From: a bacterium
Lineage (GTDB): Bacteria; Electryoneota; RPQS01
Reading direction: 5' to 3'
Assembly: GCA_016721565.1 (NCBI GenBank)
Contig: JADKHW010000028.1
Coordinates: 1-43,972 of the forward strand
DNA: 43,972 nt
Below, piece by piece: positions 17,765 to 25,048 of this stretch. The stretch's first letter is position 1; every line of letters begins with the position of its first letter. The translations under genes were made by a program, and so were the position numbers. The notes below the pieces were generated by a model that worked only from the letters and a program-made list of their open reading frames with translations, had not been told where the DNA came from and ran no database searches.

Positions 17765-17982
17765 GGCTCAGATCCTTTCGGCCCGAAACTCGCGTAAACA
17801 ACTCCGTCCGTTCCGGTAATATCAAACGATTCCCACTCCGCCCGCCGCACCCAATCGCGCACGACTATATTCCGCTCATCCTGCGTGAGCGCGTAAAGCT
17901 CTTCCAAAGCCGCACGCGTTGGCTGCTGACCAAACGCCGCTTCAAAAAGATCCGCAAAACTATATTGACAATGGGATGACAT
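17755..17982 (-). CDS. Small acidic protein, coupled to the secreted protein gene
   Basis: 75 residues: MSSHCQYSFADLFEAAFGQQ, TRAALEELYALTQDERNIVV, RDWVRRAEWESFDITGTDG, VYASFGPKGSEPCK. Mostly helical, no signal peptide and no recognised family. The stop overlaps the GTG start of the downstream secreted-protein gene, so the two are probably translated together. In-frame codon use and the conserved-looking amphipathic helices argue that it is real. Confidence 0.55.
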   Translation of the reverse strand: MSSHCQYSFADLFEAAFGQQPTRAALEELYALTQDERNIVVRDWVRRAEWESFDITGTDGVVYASFGPKGSEPCK

Positions 17983-17995
17983 AATGATTTGAATT

Positions 17996-18109
17996 GTAGG
18001 GGCGGCAGGCGTGCCGCCCGTGTCAGGCAGGATTGAAAATCACAAGCGCCTGCGTCAGCGCAATAAGTCCAGCGGCACGCTGGTAGGGGCGGGTGGCAAT
18101 CCGCCCGCG
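17996..18109 (+). repeat. Composite palindromic repeat F1+F2 followed by a second F1
   Basis: F1 (GGGGCGGCAGGCGTGCCGCC) lies at 17996-18022. A spacer with CAGGATTGAAAATCACAAGC follows, then F2 ending TCCAGCGGCACGCTGG at 18083, then a variant F1 (GGGGCGGGTGGCAATCCGCC) at 18083-18109. Downstream of the lipoprotein gene 18177-19370. No gene is seen in 17983-18176. Confidence 0.75.
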
Positions 18110-18176
18110 TCAGGCAAGAACAAAAAGTTAAAACTTCGTGTCAGTGCACAAGGTCCGACGGCCGCTGTCTGGCAGG

Positions 18177-19370
18177 TTAAGAGCCAATACCCTCTTCCCA
18201 AATCTTCGTCAATCTCGAATTGAACTTCGCAACCTTACCGTAAAAGTTTTTGTCTCTCCGTCCCCAGTTCGAAACCGCAGCGACAAAGAAATTTCCGATG
18301 TCAGGCAGATCCATTCCGCGCAGAACAGTCATTCCCGGTGTGCCGACGGATTCTTGTGCGAGTATTTCACCTTCATCGCTCAGTCGCACTAAATTCAAGC
18401 CAAGTCCCGTGCCACAGCCGTCACGCTGTTGATATGCCAAAAACAATTCGTCATTATCGCGGCCTTCTATCACCGTTACAGAATCTTGGCACCATTCCAA
18501 TGCGAGCGTGATAACGGTATCCGGTGTCTGATCTGCTTTGTAAAAATACAATCGAATGTCTGGTACTTGATACTCATCTTCAACAAGCCCAGCAACGATT
18601 GTTCGCCCATCGGCTCGCTTTGTTGCTGAATAAGCATAAAAACCCGGAACTCCTGAGAACCCATGAACATCTGTAGCCAGCCCCTGCTCATTGTAAAACT
18701 CAGCATAGTCCGGCCACACAAAAACAAACTCTCCGTTAGGCAAAGAAAACGCTTTGCTCCAAGGTTCAGTAGAGGCGCGCCGCCAGATTACTTCACCGTA
18801 AGCTGAAACTTTCATCATCTTGTAAGTGCTGTCAGGATCGGTTCCATAGTAAAGAAACGTCCCATTCGTCAGTGAAATTACTCTGCCCTGAATTTGGGGC
18901 CTACCTTCATAGCCATCATAATAACCTGTGTTGGCAAACAACTCACATTCGATCTTTGCGTACCGAATCACTTCGAGATCGGCGTTTCGCGTCTCAACAT
19001 ATGGAGTCCATCCATAGTCCCGTCCGCAATCCGAATAAATGAATCCCGCGATTGTCAATTCATTTCCGAAGTACTCCATCGCCGGACTAAATATCCCCGG
19101 TCTTATCTCCCCGCCATAACTACCGTCCGCATTCAAAAAGGCAAACTTTTCAGATGCGTATTCACCCACACAAGAACAATCAAGCGAAGTCGGCTCGTCA
19201 CTTACTTCATGCGAGTAAGACCAACCCGCAACTACGACTCCGCCATCGGGTGATCCAGTTACCGCCGTGACAAAAAACTCCGTCTCTGTTGGTGGACAAT
19301 GGCAATCCGGCTCACATCCCTCACAACCCCAAACCAATAAACTCAACCCTAAGATTACTAAGTAACGCAT
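18177..19370 (-). CDS. Beta-propeller-like lipoprotein, tandem copy (intact)
   Basis: 397 residues. Signal MRYLVILGLSLLVWGC with lipobox VWGC, then a Cys-rich linker (EGCEPDCHCPP). Blade-like units: VTGSPDGGVVVAGWSY, FLNADGSYGGEI, NELTIAGFIYSDCG, VISLTNGTFLYYG, SLPNGEFVFVWPDY, TKRADGRTIVAGLV, DLPDIGNFFVAAVSNWGRR. An AGGTTATTACG/GGAGG leader precedes the ATG (GGAGGG 5 bases upstream). The first 45 coding bases and the leader are almost identical to those of the broken copy at 19541-20497, so this is a recent tandem duplicate. It ends IWEEGIGS at 18177. Surface attachment is inferred from the signal; no enzymatic motif is seen. Confidence 0.75.
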   Translation of the reverse strand: MRYLVILGLSLLVWGCEGCEPDCHCPPTETEFFVTAVTGSPDGGVVVAGWSYSHEVSDEPTSLDCSCVGEYASEKFAFLNADGSYGGEIRPGIFSPAMEYFGNELTIAGFIYSDCGRDYGWTPYVETRNADLEVIRYAKIECELFANTGYYDGYEGRPQIQGRVISLTNGTFLYYGTDPDSTYKMMKVSAYGEVIWRRASTEPWSKAFSLPNGEFVFVWPDYAEFYNEQGLATDVHGFSGVPGFYAYSATKRADGRTIVAGLVEDEYQVPDIRLYFYKADQTPDTVITLALEWCQDSVTVIEGRDNDELFLAYQQRDGCGTGLGLNLVRLSDEGEILAQESVGTPGMTVLRGMDLPDIGNFFVAAVSNWGRRDKNFYGKVAKFNSRLTKIWEEGIGS

Positions 19371-19401
19371 AAACCCTCCAGGTTATTACGTTATAAATGT
19401 T

Positions 19402-19539
19402 CCGCCGAGCCGGGTTAAGGCCGCCGCAACCCGGCCGGAATCTGGAGAATTGTAGGGGCGGATGGCAATCCGCCCGTGTCAAGCAAGATCGAAAATCACA
19501 AGCGCAAGCGCCAGCGCATTGGATCCAGCGTCCACGCCG
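19402..19539 (+). repeat. F3 plus composite F1+F2 palindromic repeats
   Basis: F3 (CCGCCGAGCCGGGTTAAG ... CAACCCGGCCGGAATCTG) lies at 19402-19444, F1 variant (GGGGCGGATGGCAATCCGCC) at 19452-19479, and F2 (GCGCCAGCGCATTGGATCC with AGCGTCCACGCC) at 19507-19539, ending at the stop of the upstream lipoprotein copy. Confidence 0.75.
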
Positions 19540-19540
19540 T

Positions 19541-20497
19541 TTACAAATTCGGATGCACCGTCGTGCTCCAAACCGCATTCAAACTTGCATCGTATTTCGT
19601 CACCAACGCCGAATAACTTCCATCACCGCGATCATACGCGCCGCAAACGAATAGGCTGCCATCATCTGAAATGTGCACTTCTTTGACGACCACGTTTGTT
19701 TCACCGCCAAAGCTCTCTTGAGCAATTGTGGATAGGTCGCGGTTGAGCAAAAGTAATCTCTGAACACCCGGTCTGCCGCAACCGTCGCCAGCTTTGCAAA
19801 TCATCAAGATGTCGTCGTTGATCGCTTGATACGGTAACCGAATCGAGGCAGTTGATATACACAACGGTCTCTTCATGCAGAAAGGAAAAGTCCTTGCAGA
19901 ATATGTCCAAACATACGGATCGTTGCCTTCTCAACTCACGCCCGCAATGACATAGTCTGAATCAGGCATCTGTGTCACCGAGTAAGCGATATTGGGATTG
20001 CTCGCACCAAATTCAACTCTGCGTACGAATATTCCTCCATCGTCGAACCAACTCACCGTGTTTTCGCTTTGGTTGACAATTGCATATCCGTCGTACCTCA
20101 TTGCTGATATCGCTGATGCATCAATACCTTCTTGACGAATCTGCCTCCACTCTCTTCACCATATTCCGTCGCGCACGTCAAGCGTGCTGATCCGCCAACC
20201 GCTGACAATCCCAAAACAGCAAATTTCCGTTCGCAAGCGCGGCAATGTGCATTGGATAAATGGTGCAGTATCCCCAATTCTGATAGAAAGCGTATCTATA
20301 GTCGCACGTTAATTGCGCGAAAGCGGACCAACTGATTGTTGTCATCTCGTACGCTAAGTGTCGGTAGACACCACGCTCTTTCGTACTCACTCCACAGCAA
20401 TCAAATCAGTCGTCCGCGGTTTCGGGTCAGGACCCGGCGGCTCTTCTTCACATCCCCAAACCAATAAACTCAACCCTAAGATTACTAAGTAACGCAT
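19541..20497 (-). pseudogene. Beta-propeller-like lipoprotein, broken tandem copy
   Basis: ATG 20497 has GGAGG 5 bases upstream and begins MRYLVILGLSLLVWGCEEEP, identical over the signal peptide to the intact copy at 18177-19370. The frame stops after about 35 codons. Further segments lie in other frames: AFYQNWGYCTIYPMHIAALA, GNLLFWDCQRLA, QEGIDASAISAMRYDGYAIV, SYSVTQMPDSDYVIAG-like blades, INDDILMICKAGDGCGRPGV, RLLLLNRDLSTIAQESFGGE, GSLFVCGAYDRGDGSYSALV and TKYDASLNAVWSTTV, ending at 19541. The IAQESFGGETNVVVKEVHIS segment corresponds to ILAQESVGTPGMTVLRGMDL of the intact copy. About 300 residues are recoverable with three or more frame changes. Decay and sequence error cannot be separated here. 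Confidence 0.7.
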
Positions 20498-20520
20498 AAA
20501 CCCTCCAGGTCATTACGTTA

Positions 20521-20946
20521 TAAATATGGGCACAATACCCCAATTATAGAGAACCTGAAAAAATACGCATTTTTCCGCCCAAAATCAAACCAACCCACCC
20601 CCTTAAACTCTAATACAGAGAGGAGTTACGCTTCCGATTTCCCCCCAGTCCTCTGGGGGGATTAAGGGGGTAAAATGTCAGGCAGGTTCAGCTTCGCCGA
20701 GCGGGGATATTGTAGGGGCGGCAGGCGTGCCGCCCGTGCGATTCCCCGCCGGAATCTGCTTCTGTTCTCCCCTTCTCCGTTCACGGGGAAGGGGTGGGGG
20801 ATGGGGTCTGCTCCCCCCACGAGAATTTCAATGAAAATCAATGAAGTCGTCTAAACGCAACAAATCACCCATCTCCAGTCAAATCAACAGATGGCCATTC
20901 AATTCATAAAAACAATTACTAACACTCAACTCCTTGTTTTCTCGAT
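20521..20946. repeat. Gene-free spacer with hairpin repeats
   Basis: Between the broken lipoprotein copy and the phage-like island I see no convincing gene. It contains a hairpin CCCCCCAG-TCCT-CTGGGGGG at 20641-20660, an F1 repeat (GGGGCGGCAGGCGTGCCGCC) at 20712-20739, a short F3-like tail (CCGCCGGAATCTG) and a CTCCCCTTCTCCGTTCACGG unit resembling one near 21732. The sequence after 20820 is A/T-rich. Confidence 0.65.
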
Positions 20947-20950
20947 CCAC

Positions 20951-20977
20951 AAAAAAGAGGCACATCGCCTCTTTTTT
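20951..20977. terminator. Perfect bidirectional intrinsic terminator in a divergent gap
   Basis: AAAAAAGAGGC (20951-20961), 5-base loop, GCCTCTTTTTT (20967-20977): an 11-bp stem flanked by A and T runs that can act in both directions. It lies between two divergently oriented genes where no protein-coding gene ends, so it may end a small RNA or mark an island edge. Confidence 0.8.
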
Positions 20978-21116
20978 GCCTCCAAAATCGTAACTTCAAT
21001 AAAACATAAATCAAAAAATCACAATAATATAAATCTATTCAGGTTGTACTATTTTGAACAAATGAGCAATTAAGTTATTGTCGAAACAGCCACTTGTGTA
21101 ATTTATACGGAAAAAC

Positions 21117-21145
21117 TTGACAAACGGTCGTTTATACAGTATATT
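21117..21145 (+). promoter_or_regulatory. Consensus sigma-70-type promoter of the phage-like island
   Basis: TTGACA at 21117-21122, 17-base spacer, TATATT at 21140-21145. Initiation would be near 21152, giving a leader of about 23 bases before the ATG at 21175. The flanking sequence is A/T-rich. There is no Shine-Dalgarno sequence before that ATG. Confidence 0.7.
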
Positions 21146-21174
21146 ATGTCTGTCCGCAACAAACAAACCAACCT

Positions 21175-21764
21175 ATGCAAAACACACCACAACACCCCCT
21201 CCTCAAAGCTCAAGCTCTGCTGGCCGACCCCGAAAATCTCGATCTCGACGAACTGACAAGCCAACTTGCTATCGCCGCCATCGAAGCCGATGCCCAATCC
21301 GCACTCATCTCACTCTATGAAGATGAACTCCGCCGCGAACTCCGCGCAAAAGTCGATCTCGCCGGAGCCATTCCCGCCTGCCCCGATCCCCAACATGCCT
21401 TTACATTAAGCGGTGAACAACTCCTGTCCGCCCGCCGTCAAGCATCTCTCCACTTCAACCGAGTCTTCCAACTCGCCCCCATCTCGCGGAGCACAGCCCC
21501 CGCCGAAAAATCCCGCGTACCCCAAGACCAACTGCTCCGCTCAGGCTTAGGTACAAATCCCGCTTCGTAACCTCAGATTTCCCCAGCGCTGGACTAGCTC
21601 TCGCGCCAGCGCAAGACCTGCTTAACAAGCAGTCGCTCAAAAATTCTCCCTCGGTCAACTCTCTTGCATCAAGTGATGATTCATCTTCACTCGCACGAAC
21701 TTGCCCAAAAATCAATTGGAGCGATTTCCGTCTCCCCAATCCGTTCGGGGAATGGGGGGGTTAG
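21175..21764 (+). CDS. First island gene, unknown, one frameshift, carries an in-frame palindromic element
   Basis: ATG 21175 opens MQNTPQHPLLKAQALLADPE, LDLDELTSQLAIAAIEADAQ and SALISLYEDELRRELRAKVD, an Ala/Leu-rich helical protein. The first frame stops at 21570. A continuation in the next frame from about 21543 stays open to a TAG at 21762: YKSRFVTSDFPSAGLALAPA, QDLLNKQSLKNSPSVNS, RTCPKINWSDFRLPNPFGEW. The indel is near 21540, and the joined protein is about 195 residues. Residues APAQDLLNKQ are encoded by a palindromic element (21603-21632) that also sits, in the same reading frame, inside the large terminase gene. Position at the head of the operon fits a small structural or packaging protein, but I recognise no family. 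Confidence 0.5.
21603..21632 (+). repeat. F6 palindromic element inside a coding region
   Basis: GCGCCAGCGCAAGA followed by CCTGCTTAACAAGCAG: a leader plus a 6-bp stem (CTGCTT/AAGCAG, loop AAC). The second full copy is at 25667-25696 with the stem changed to GTGCTT/AAGCAC, keeping the pairing. Confidence 0.75.
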
Positions 21765-21824
21765 GGGGTCTGAAAAAATTTCACTAACCACCAACAAAAG
21801 GCACTAGCAAAGCTAACAAGCACA

Positions 21825-22267
21825 TTGGCAACAACCTACAAAGTCAACAACGAAGGCGCTGGAGCAAATCTCCTGCTCACCTTTGAAGTGGACACCACAG
21901 CAAACAAAGATTTCACCTGGACCGACATTGACAATAATCTCGTCGCCGCCGCAATGTCCGACAACAATAAAGTCGGCATGGGCTCGGCAGGTTCACGATT
22001 GATCGGCAAAGTCATTTCCGTTTCCGATGAACTCGCAAGCGGCACAGCCGTACCCGCACTCTGCACCGTTCAAGTCACCGGCGTCGCACGCTTTCTCTAT
22101 TCAGGAACAGCACCCTCAGTCGGCCACAAAGTAGAATGTGACGGCACAGGCAAAGTCCGCGCGCCGCCACCCTAACCGACGTCCCGACAGGCGGCACTGC
22201 CCAACGCGGCATAGTCATCGCCGTAGATACCGCCACAACAACCTGCGATGTATTACTCGATGCGTAA
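21825..22267 (+). CDS. Capsid decoration-like protein, one frameshift
   Basis: TTG start at 21825, preceded by CTAACAAGCACA, a half copy of the F6 hairpin. The protein reads ATTYKVNNEGAGANLLLTFE, DTTANKDFTWTDIDNNLVAA, NKVGMGSAGSRLIGKVISVS, TVQVTGVARFLYSGTAPSVG, KVECDGTGKVR. Then, after an indel at about 22163, it continues AATLTDVPTGGTAQRGIVIA, DTATTTCDVLLDA to a TAA at 22267. The alternation of short beta strands, the VxVxGVxxFxxSGxxPxVGxxV segment and the GxVxAVDTxTxTCDVLL ending are those of small beta-rich head decoration or DUF2190-like proteins encoded next to capsid genes. About 147 residues. Lies directly before the major capsid gene. Confidence 0.6.
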
Positions 22268-22305
22268 GCTCATTTCCATTCAACAAACTTCCAACACATT
22301 CCCAC

Positions 22306-23376
22306 ATGACTCTCGATTTTTCCCAAGCCTACACTCTGCGCGACAAAATTCAAGAACACTCGCGCTCCACAAATCTCGCTCTCTACTCTGAAGCTCAAGA
22401 GCGCGGCCTTACCTTCACCGAACTGCTCGAAGAACTTGATCCCTCACCGCGCAAACCCGACGGTCAACTCGATGCGCCGCTCGATGCCTTTGAGCGTCAA
22501 CTCTTCTTGGCTGACATTATGATCTCCGGTCGCAACGCCACCACGCTCGAACAATTTCTCAGCGGCCCGGGAATGATTCTCGCTCCCGAATATGTTTCGC
22601 GCGAAATCCGCCGTGGCTACAAAATGGTGCAAGACCCTGAAGAACTCGTGGCCGCCATCGTTCCCGAGCGCGGCCCGACCGTCACGCCGCTCTACATCAA
22701 AACCGATTTTCCCAAGAAAGCTCAGCGGCGCAACGATAGCGCCGCCTATCCCGTGGTCAAGCTCGCCTATCGTCAAAAAGAGGCAGGCATGATTGATCGC
22801 GGACGTCAGTTTGATTTCAGCTATCGCATTTTGAAAAATCAAAAGCTTGCCGAATTCCGCGTCTTCCTCTGGTGGATCGGTGCTCAATTGGCCAACGATG
22901 AAATTTCTGAAATCTACAACATCGTCATCAACGGTGACGGCACGAGTCCCGCTCAGTCAAACTCATTTAACGGCACAGGCGGCACGTTTGCCTACACCGA
23001 TCTCGTCCATCTCGCGATGGCCTTTGACGGCCCCGCGCGCATGACGCACTTGCTCGGAGCAAAATCCGATATCGAGACAGTTCTGAAAATCAACGAACTG
23101 CAAGATGCGCAAGCCTTTCAAGGCGGAGCCTTCAACAACACCGGAGACTACCGCACATTCCTGCCGCTCAACACAAGGTTGGTTGCAGTAGAAGGAGCCA
23201 CGGCCACAAAATTCGCCACACTCGATCACCGCTTCGCCATCCGCGAATCCGTAGCTCAACCCTTGCTAATCGAAGCCGAAAAAATCATCACCCACAAACT
23301 CGAATCAGCCGTAGTCTCCAAAGAATCCGTGTACACAATCATGGTTGACGAAGCCGTCGCCATGTCCGATTACTAA
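22306..23376 (+). CDS. Major capsid protein, HK97-fold-like
   Basis: 356 residues, intact, ATG 22306 without a Shine-Dalgarno. The N-terminal third is helical and charged (LRDKIQEHSRSTNLALYSEA, LTFTELLEELDP), resembling a scaffold-like delta domain. Then come GPGMILAPEYVSREIRRGYK, ELVAAIVPERGPTVTPLYIK, DRGRQFDFSYRILKNQKLAE, FRVFLWWIGAQLANDEISEI, NIVINGDGTS, YTDLVHLAMAFDGPARMTHL, DYRTFLPLNTRLVAVEG and the C-terminal RFAIRESVAQPLLIEAEKII. The order of N-arm, E-loop-like beta hairpin, long spine helix and the NGDGTS/IxxAR-like P-domain end matches HK97-fold capsid proteins of tailed phages. No separate protease gene precedes it. Assignment is by fold pattern and context. Confidence 0.7.
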   Translation: MTLDFSQAYTLRDKIQEHSRSTNLALYSEAQERGLTFTELLEELDPSPRKPDGQLDAPLDAFERQLFLADIMISGRNATTLEQFLSGPGMILAPEYVSREIRRGYKMVQDPEELVAAIVPERGPTVTPLYIKTDFPKKAQRRNDSAAYPVVKLAYRQKEAGMIDRGRQFDFSYRILKNQKLAEFRVFLWWIGAQLANDEISEIYNIVINGDGTSPAQSNSFNGTGGTFAYTDLVHLAMAFDGPARMTHLLGAKSDIETVLKINELQDAQAFQGGAFNNTGDYRTFLPLNTRLVAVEGATATKFATLDHRFAIRESVAQPLLIEAEKIITHKLESAVVSKESVYTIMVDEAVAMSDY

Positions 23377-23391
23377 GTGTTAAACTTCTTT

Positions 23392-23499
23392 CGCGGCGGC
23401 AGGTGTCCTCACCTCCGCAAGGAACACAAGCGGTCGTCATCCTGAAGGGCTGCAATGGAGACCCTCGATCTCCCCCAAAGTTGTCCGCAACTTTGGGGG
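23392..23499 (+). repeat. Palindromic repeats between capsid genes (F7 and F5)
   Basis: GCGGCGGCAGGTGTCCTCAC at 23392 (also at 10512). From 23434 runs GTCATCCTGAAGGGCTGC, and then a perfect 12-bp hairpin CCCCCAAAGTTG/CAACTTTGGGGG with loop TCCG at 23472-23499. A related unit lies at 24964-25029. No gene is seen in 23377-23571. Confidence 0.75.
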
Positions 23500-23571
23500 G
23501 GCCCAAACGTTTTCAATCCCAAATTCAGGGCTCTCGCGCCTTTCAAATTTCAATTCCCATTTCACATTTCA

Positions 23572-23940
23572 ATGAGCAAACCCACACTCGCCTACGCACT
23601 CGCCAGTCAACCGTTGGTCTTCATGACCTTCAGCGGCACACTCGGCACATCATCCGTCTATCTACCCGGCCCCGGCGGAATTGCCGCCGATGGCATTCCC
23701 GTTCCATTCGCCGGAACACTCGCAAGCATCACCGTCTTCGACGGTTCAACAACTTATTCCGACACCGACAACATCACCTTCGTGTCCAACAACCGCATCA
23801 GCGTCTATTGTCAAAATGTCGGCGGTTCATTCACCGTCAAAGTTCGTCTGAACGGCATTTCCACATCCTTGCAAACAACTTCAGTCCCTCTGAGTTCAAC
23901 TTTGCAAGTCACCGTCGGCTTTGCAATCAACCGCGTCTAA
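23572..23940 (+). CDS. Small beta-rich island protein, probable virion component
   Basis: 122 residues from ATG 23572: MSKPTLAYALASQPLVFMTF, SGTLGTSSVYLPGPGGIAAD, IPVPFAGTLASITVFDGSTT, DNITFVSNNRISVYCQNVGG, FTVKVRLNGISTSLQTTSVP, LSSTLQVTVGFAINRV. An all-beta, Ser/Thr-rich protein with the VPFAGTLxSIxVxD motif, reminiscent of head-fibre or lectin-like decoration proteins. An earlier in-frame ATG at 23455 would be translated from repeat sequence and is rejected. It ends 9 bases before the next gene. No family is named with confidence. Confidence 0.6.
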   Translation: MSKPTLAYALASQPLVFMTFSGTLGTSSVYLPGPGGIAADGIPVPFAGTLASITVFDGSTTYSDTDNITFVSNNRISVYCQNVGGSFTVKVRLNGISTSLQTTSVPLSSTLQVTVGFAINRV

Positions 23941-23949
23941 GGAGCGCAC

Positions 23950-24774
23950 ATGGCATATACAACTCTTGACACCATTCGCAAACACCTCGTCGCGGCCAAT
24001 GTTCCCTCACAAAAAATTGAAAATGTTCGCCTCACGTTAAACGGCACTGCTGACGTTTCATTGCCGCATTTCAATCTCTTGGAGGAGAGCGCAATCGTAA
24101 AACGACTCGCCTCCGACAAAGCAACTGTCGAAACCGGCATCCTGCTGACCGACGAAGACGACATCAGCCTCGCAAACAAATATCTTGTCAAAGACAGCGT
24201 CGCTGTCGCGTCCGATCTCGCCTTGAGCACCATCTTCAGTGAAGAATACGACTATCGTGTGGATGGTGAGTCCGGCCTAATCAAGCGGCTTGCCTCCGGC
24301 GCAATTCCCAATTCTTTTCCTGCCGTCATCTGGTACTACTACTACGAAACTTTTGAACCTTCCATTGACTATGTCTTGGACTACGTTGCCGGAACACTTC
24401 GCCGCGCTTCCGGAAGTAATATTCCCGACGGCGCAAACATCTTAGTCGATTACACCGTCGCACAAGGCGCCGCTGAAGATACCTTAATCGAGCAAGCCAT
24501 CATCGAAGCCGAAGACATGATCGTCCGCACATTGCGTGAAGGCTACAACTCCGCTTCAACCGATCAAGGTTTGAAATCCGGCGCGGCCTACTTAACTCTT
24601 TCCATCGTTGCCCGTAGCATGGCAGCCCTGATGCTCACTCGCAACACCGGTAGCGATGCAAACTCCCGCGCACGCGAATGGCAGCAGCTTTCCGACAAAT
24701 GGAACGCCGCCGCGTGGAACGTCTTGGCCTCATTCATCAACCCGCATCTCATGCGCTCAACCGTCATTGAATAG
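23950..24774 (+). CDS. Island structural protein, possible head-tail connector
   Basis: 274 residues, intact. This start is preceded by AAGGAG with 5-6 bases spacing, the best ribosome site in the island. N-terminal beta part (VRLTLNGTADVSLPHFNLLE, ILLTDEDDISLANKYLVKDS, EYDYRVDGESGLIKRLASGA). The C-terminal helical part (DTLIEQAIIEAEDMIVRTLR, SGAAYLTLSIVARSMAALML, SDKWNAAAWNVLASFINPHL) resembles the helix bundle of gp6/gp15-type head-completion connectors, which carry an A-x-x-x-I(E/D) helix and a late Y-x-x-Y/W segment. This resemblance is my inference only. It lies between the beta-rich protein and the putative small terminase. Confidence 0.55.
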   Translation: MAYTTLDTIRKHLVAANVPSQKIENVRLTLNGTADVSLPHFNLLEESAIVKRLASDKATVETGILLTDEDDISLANKYLVKDSVAVASDLALSTIFSEEYDYRVDGESGLIKRLASGAIPNSFPAVIWYYYYETFEPSIDYVLDYVAGTLRRASGSNIPDGANILVDYTVAQGAAEDTLIEQAIIEAEDMIVRTLREGYNSASTDQGLKSGAAYLTLSIVARSMAALMLTRNTGSDANSRAREWQQLSDKWNAAAWNVLASFINPHLMRSTVIE

Positions 24775-24775
24775 T

Positions 24776-24974
24776 ATGGACATCTTCTCTCCACAATCAA
24801 AACAAGAAGTCCTTGAGACTCTCTTAAATCTTGCCAAAGGGCAGCAGCAATATTCCCGCAATCAAGCTCTATCTCGATCTCATAGAGGAGCAAATCTCTC
24901 CCGAAGAACTCACCACAGAGCAAGCCCTCGAAATCTTAAGAGAAGCACAACAGAACAATGAGTTGTCATCCTGA
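24776..24974 (+). CDS. Small helical protein, candidate small terminase, one frameshift
   Basis: ATG 24776 begins one base after the preceding stop: MDIFSPQSKQEVLETLLNLA, KGQQQ. After an indel near 24850 the next frame gives IPAIKLYLDLIEEQISPEEL and TTEQALEILREAQQNNELSS to TGA 24972-24974. About 66 residues of charged amphipathic helix remain. Placement directly before the large terminase and the helix-turn-like K-x-Y-L-D-L-I segment suggest a small terminase subunit, but it is shorter than usual (100-180 residues) and the call is context-based. Confidence 0.45.
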
Positions 24975-25048
24975 ACGAAGGGGTAAGGGCCTCTGCAATC
25001 TCCCCCAAAATTGTCCGCAACTTTGGGGGCTGGTGCTTAACAAGCACA
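24964..25048 (+). repeat. F5 hairpin unit plus F6 hairpin directly before the terminase start
   Basis: From 24964 runs GTCATCCTGAACGAAGG, then CCCCCAAAATTG/CAACTTTGGGGG with loop TCCG (25002-25029), then GTGCTT-AAC-AAGCAC (25033-25047), which ends 1 base before the terminase ATG at 25049. The F6 hairpin would occupy the position of a ribosome-binding site. Confidence 0.7.

Noticed and set aside
20891..21073. 60-codon plus-strand open frame before the island promoter
   Set aside because: Runs straight through a perfect terminator hairpin and an A/T-rich stretch; no protein features.
22138..22305. N-terminal extension of the capsid protein reading frame
   Set aside because: Translates as an Arg/His-rich run that is the wrong frame of the decoration-like gene; the ATG at 22306 fits the capsid start.
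22306..23376. Encapsulin rather than phage capsid
   Set aside because: A large terminase and head-type neighbours are present, there is no cargo enzyme, and the N-terminal scaffold-like part is long.
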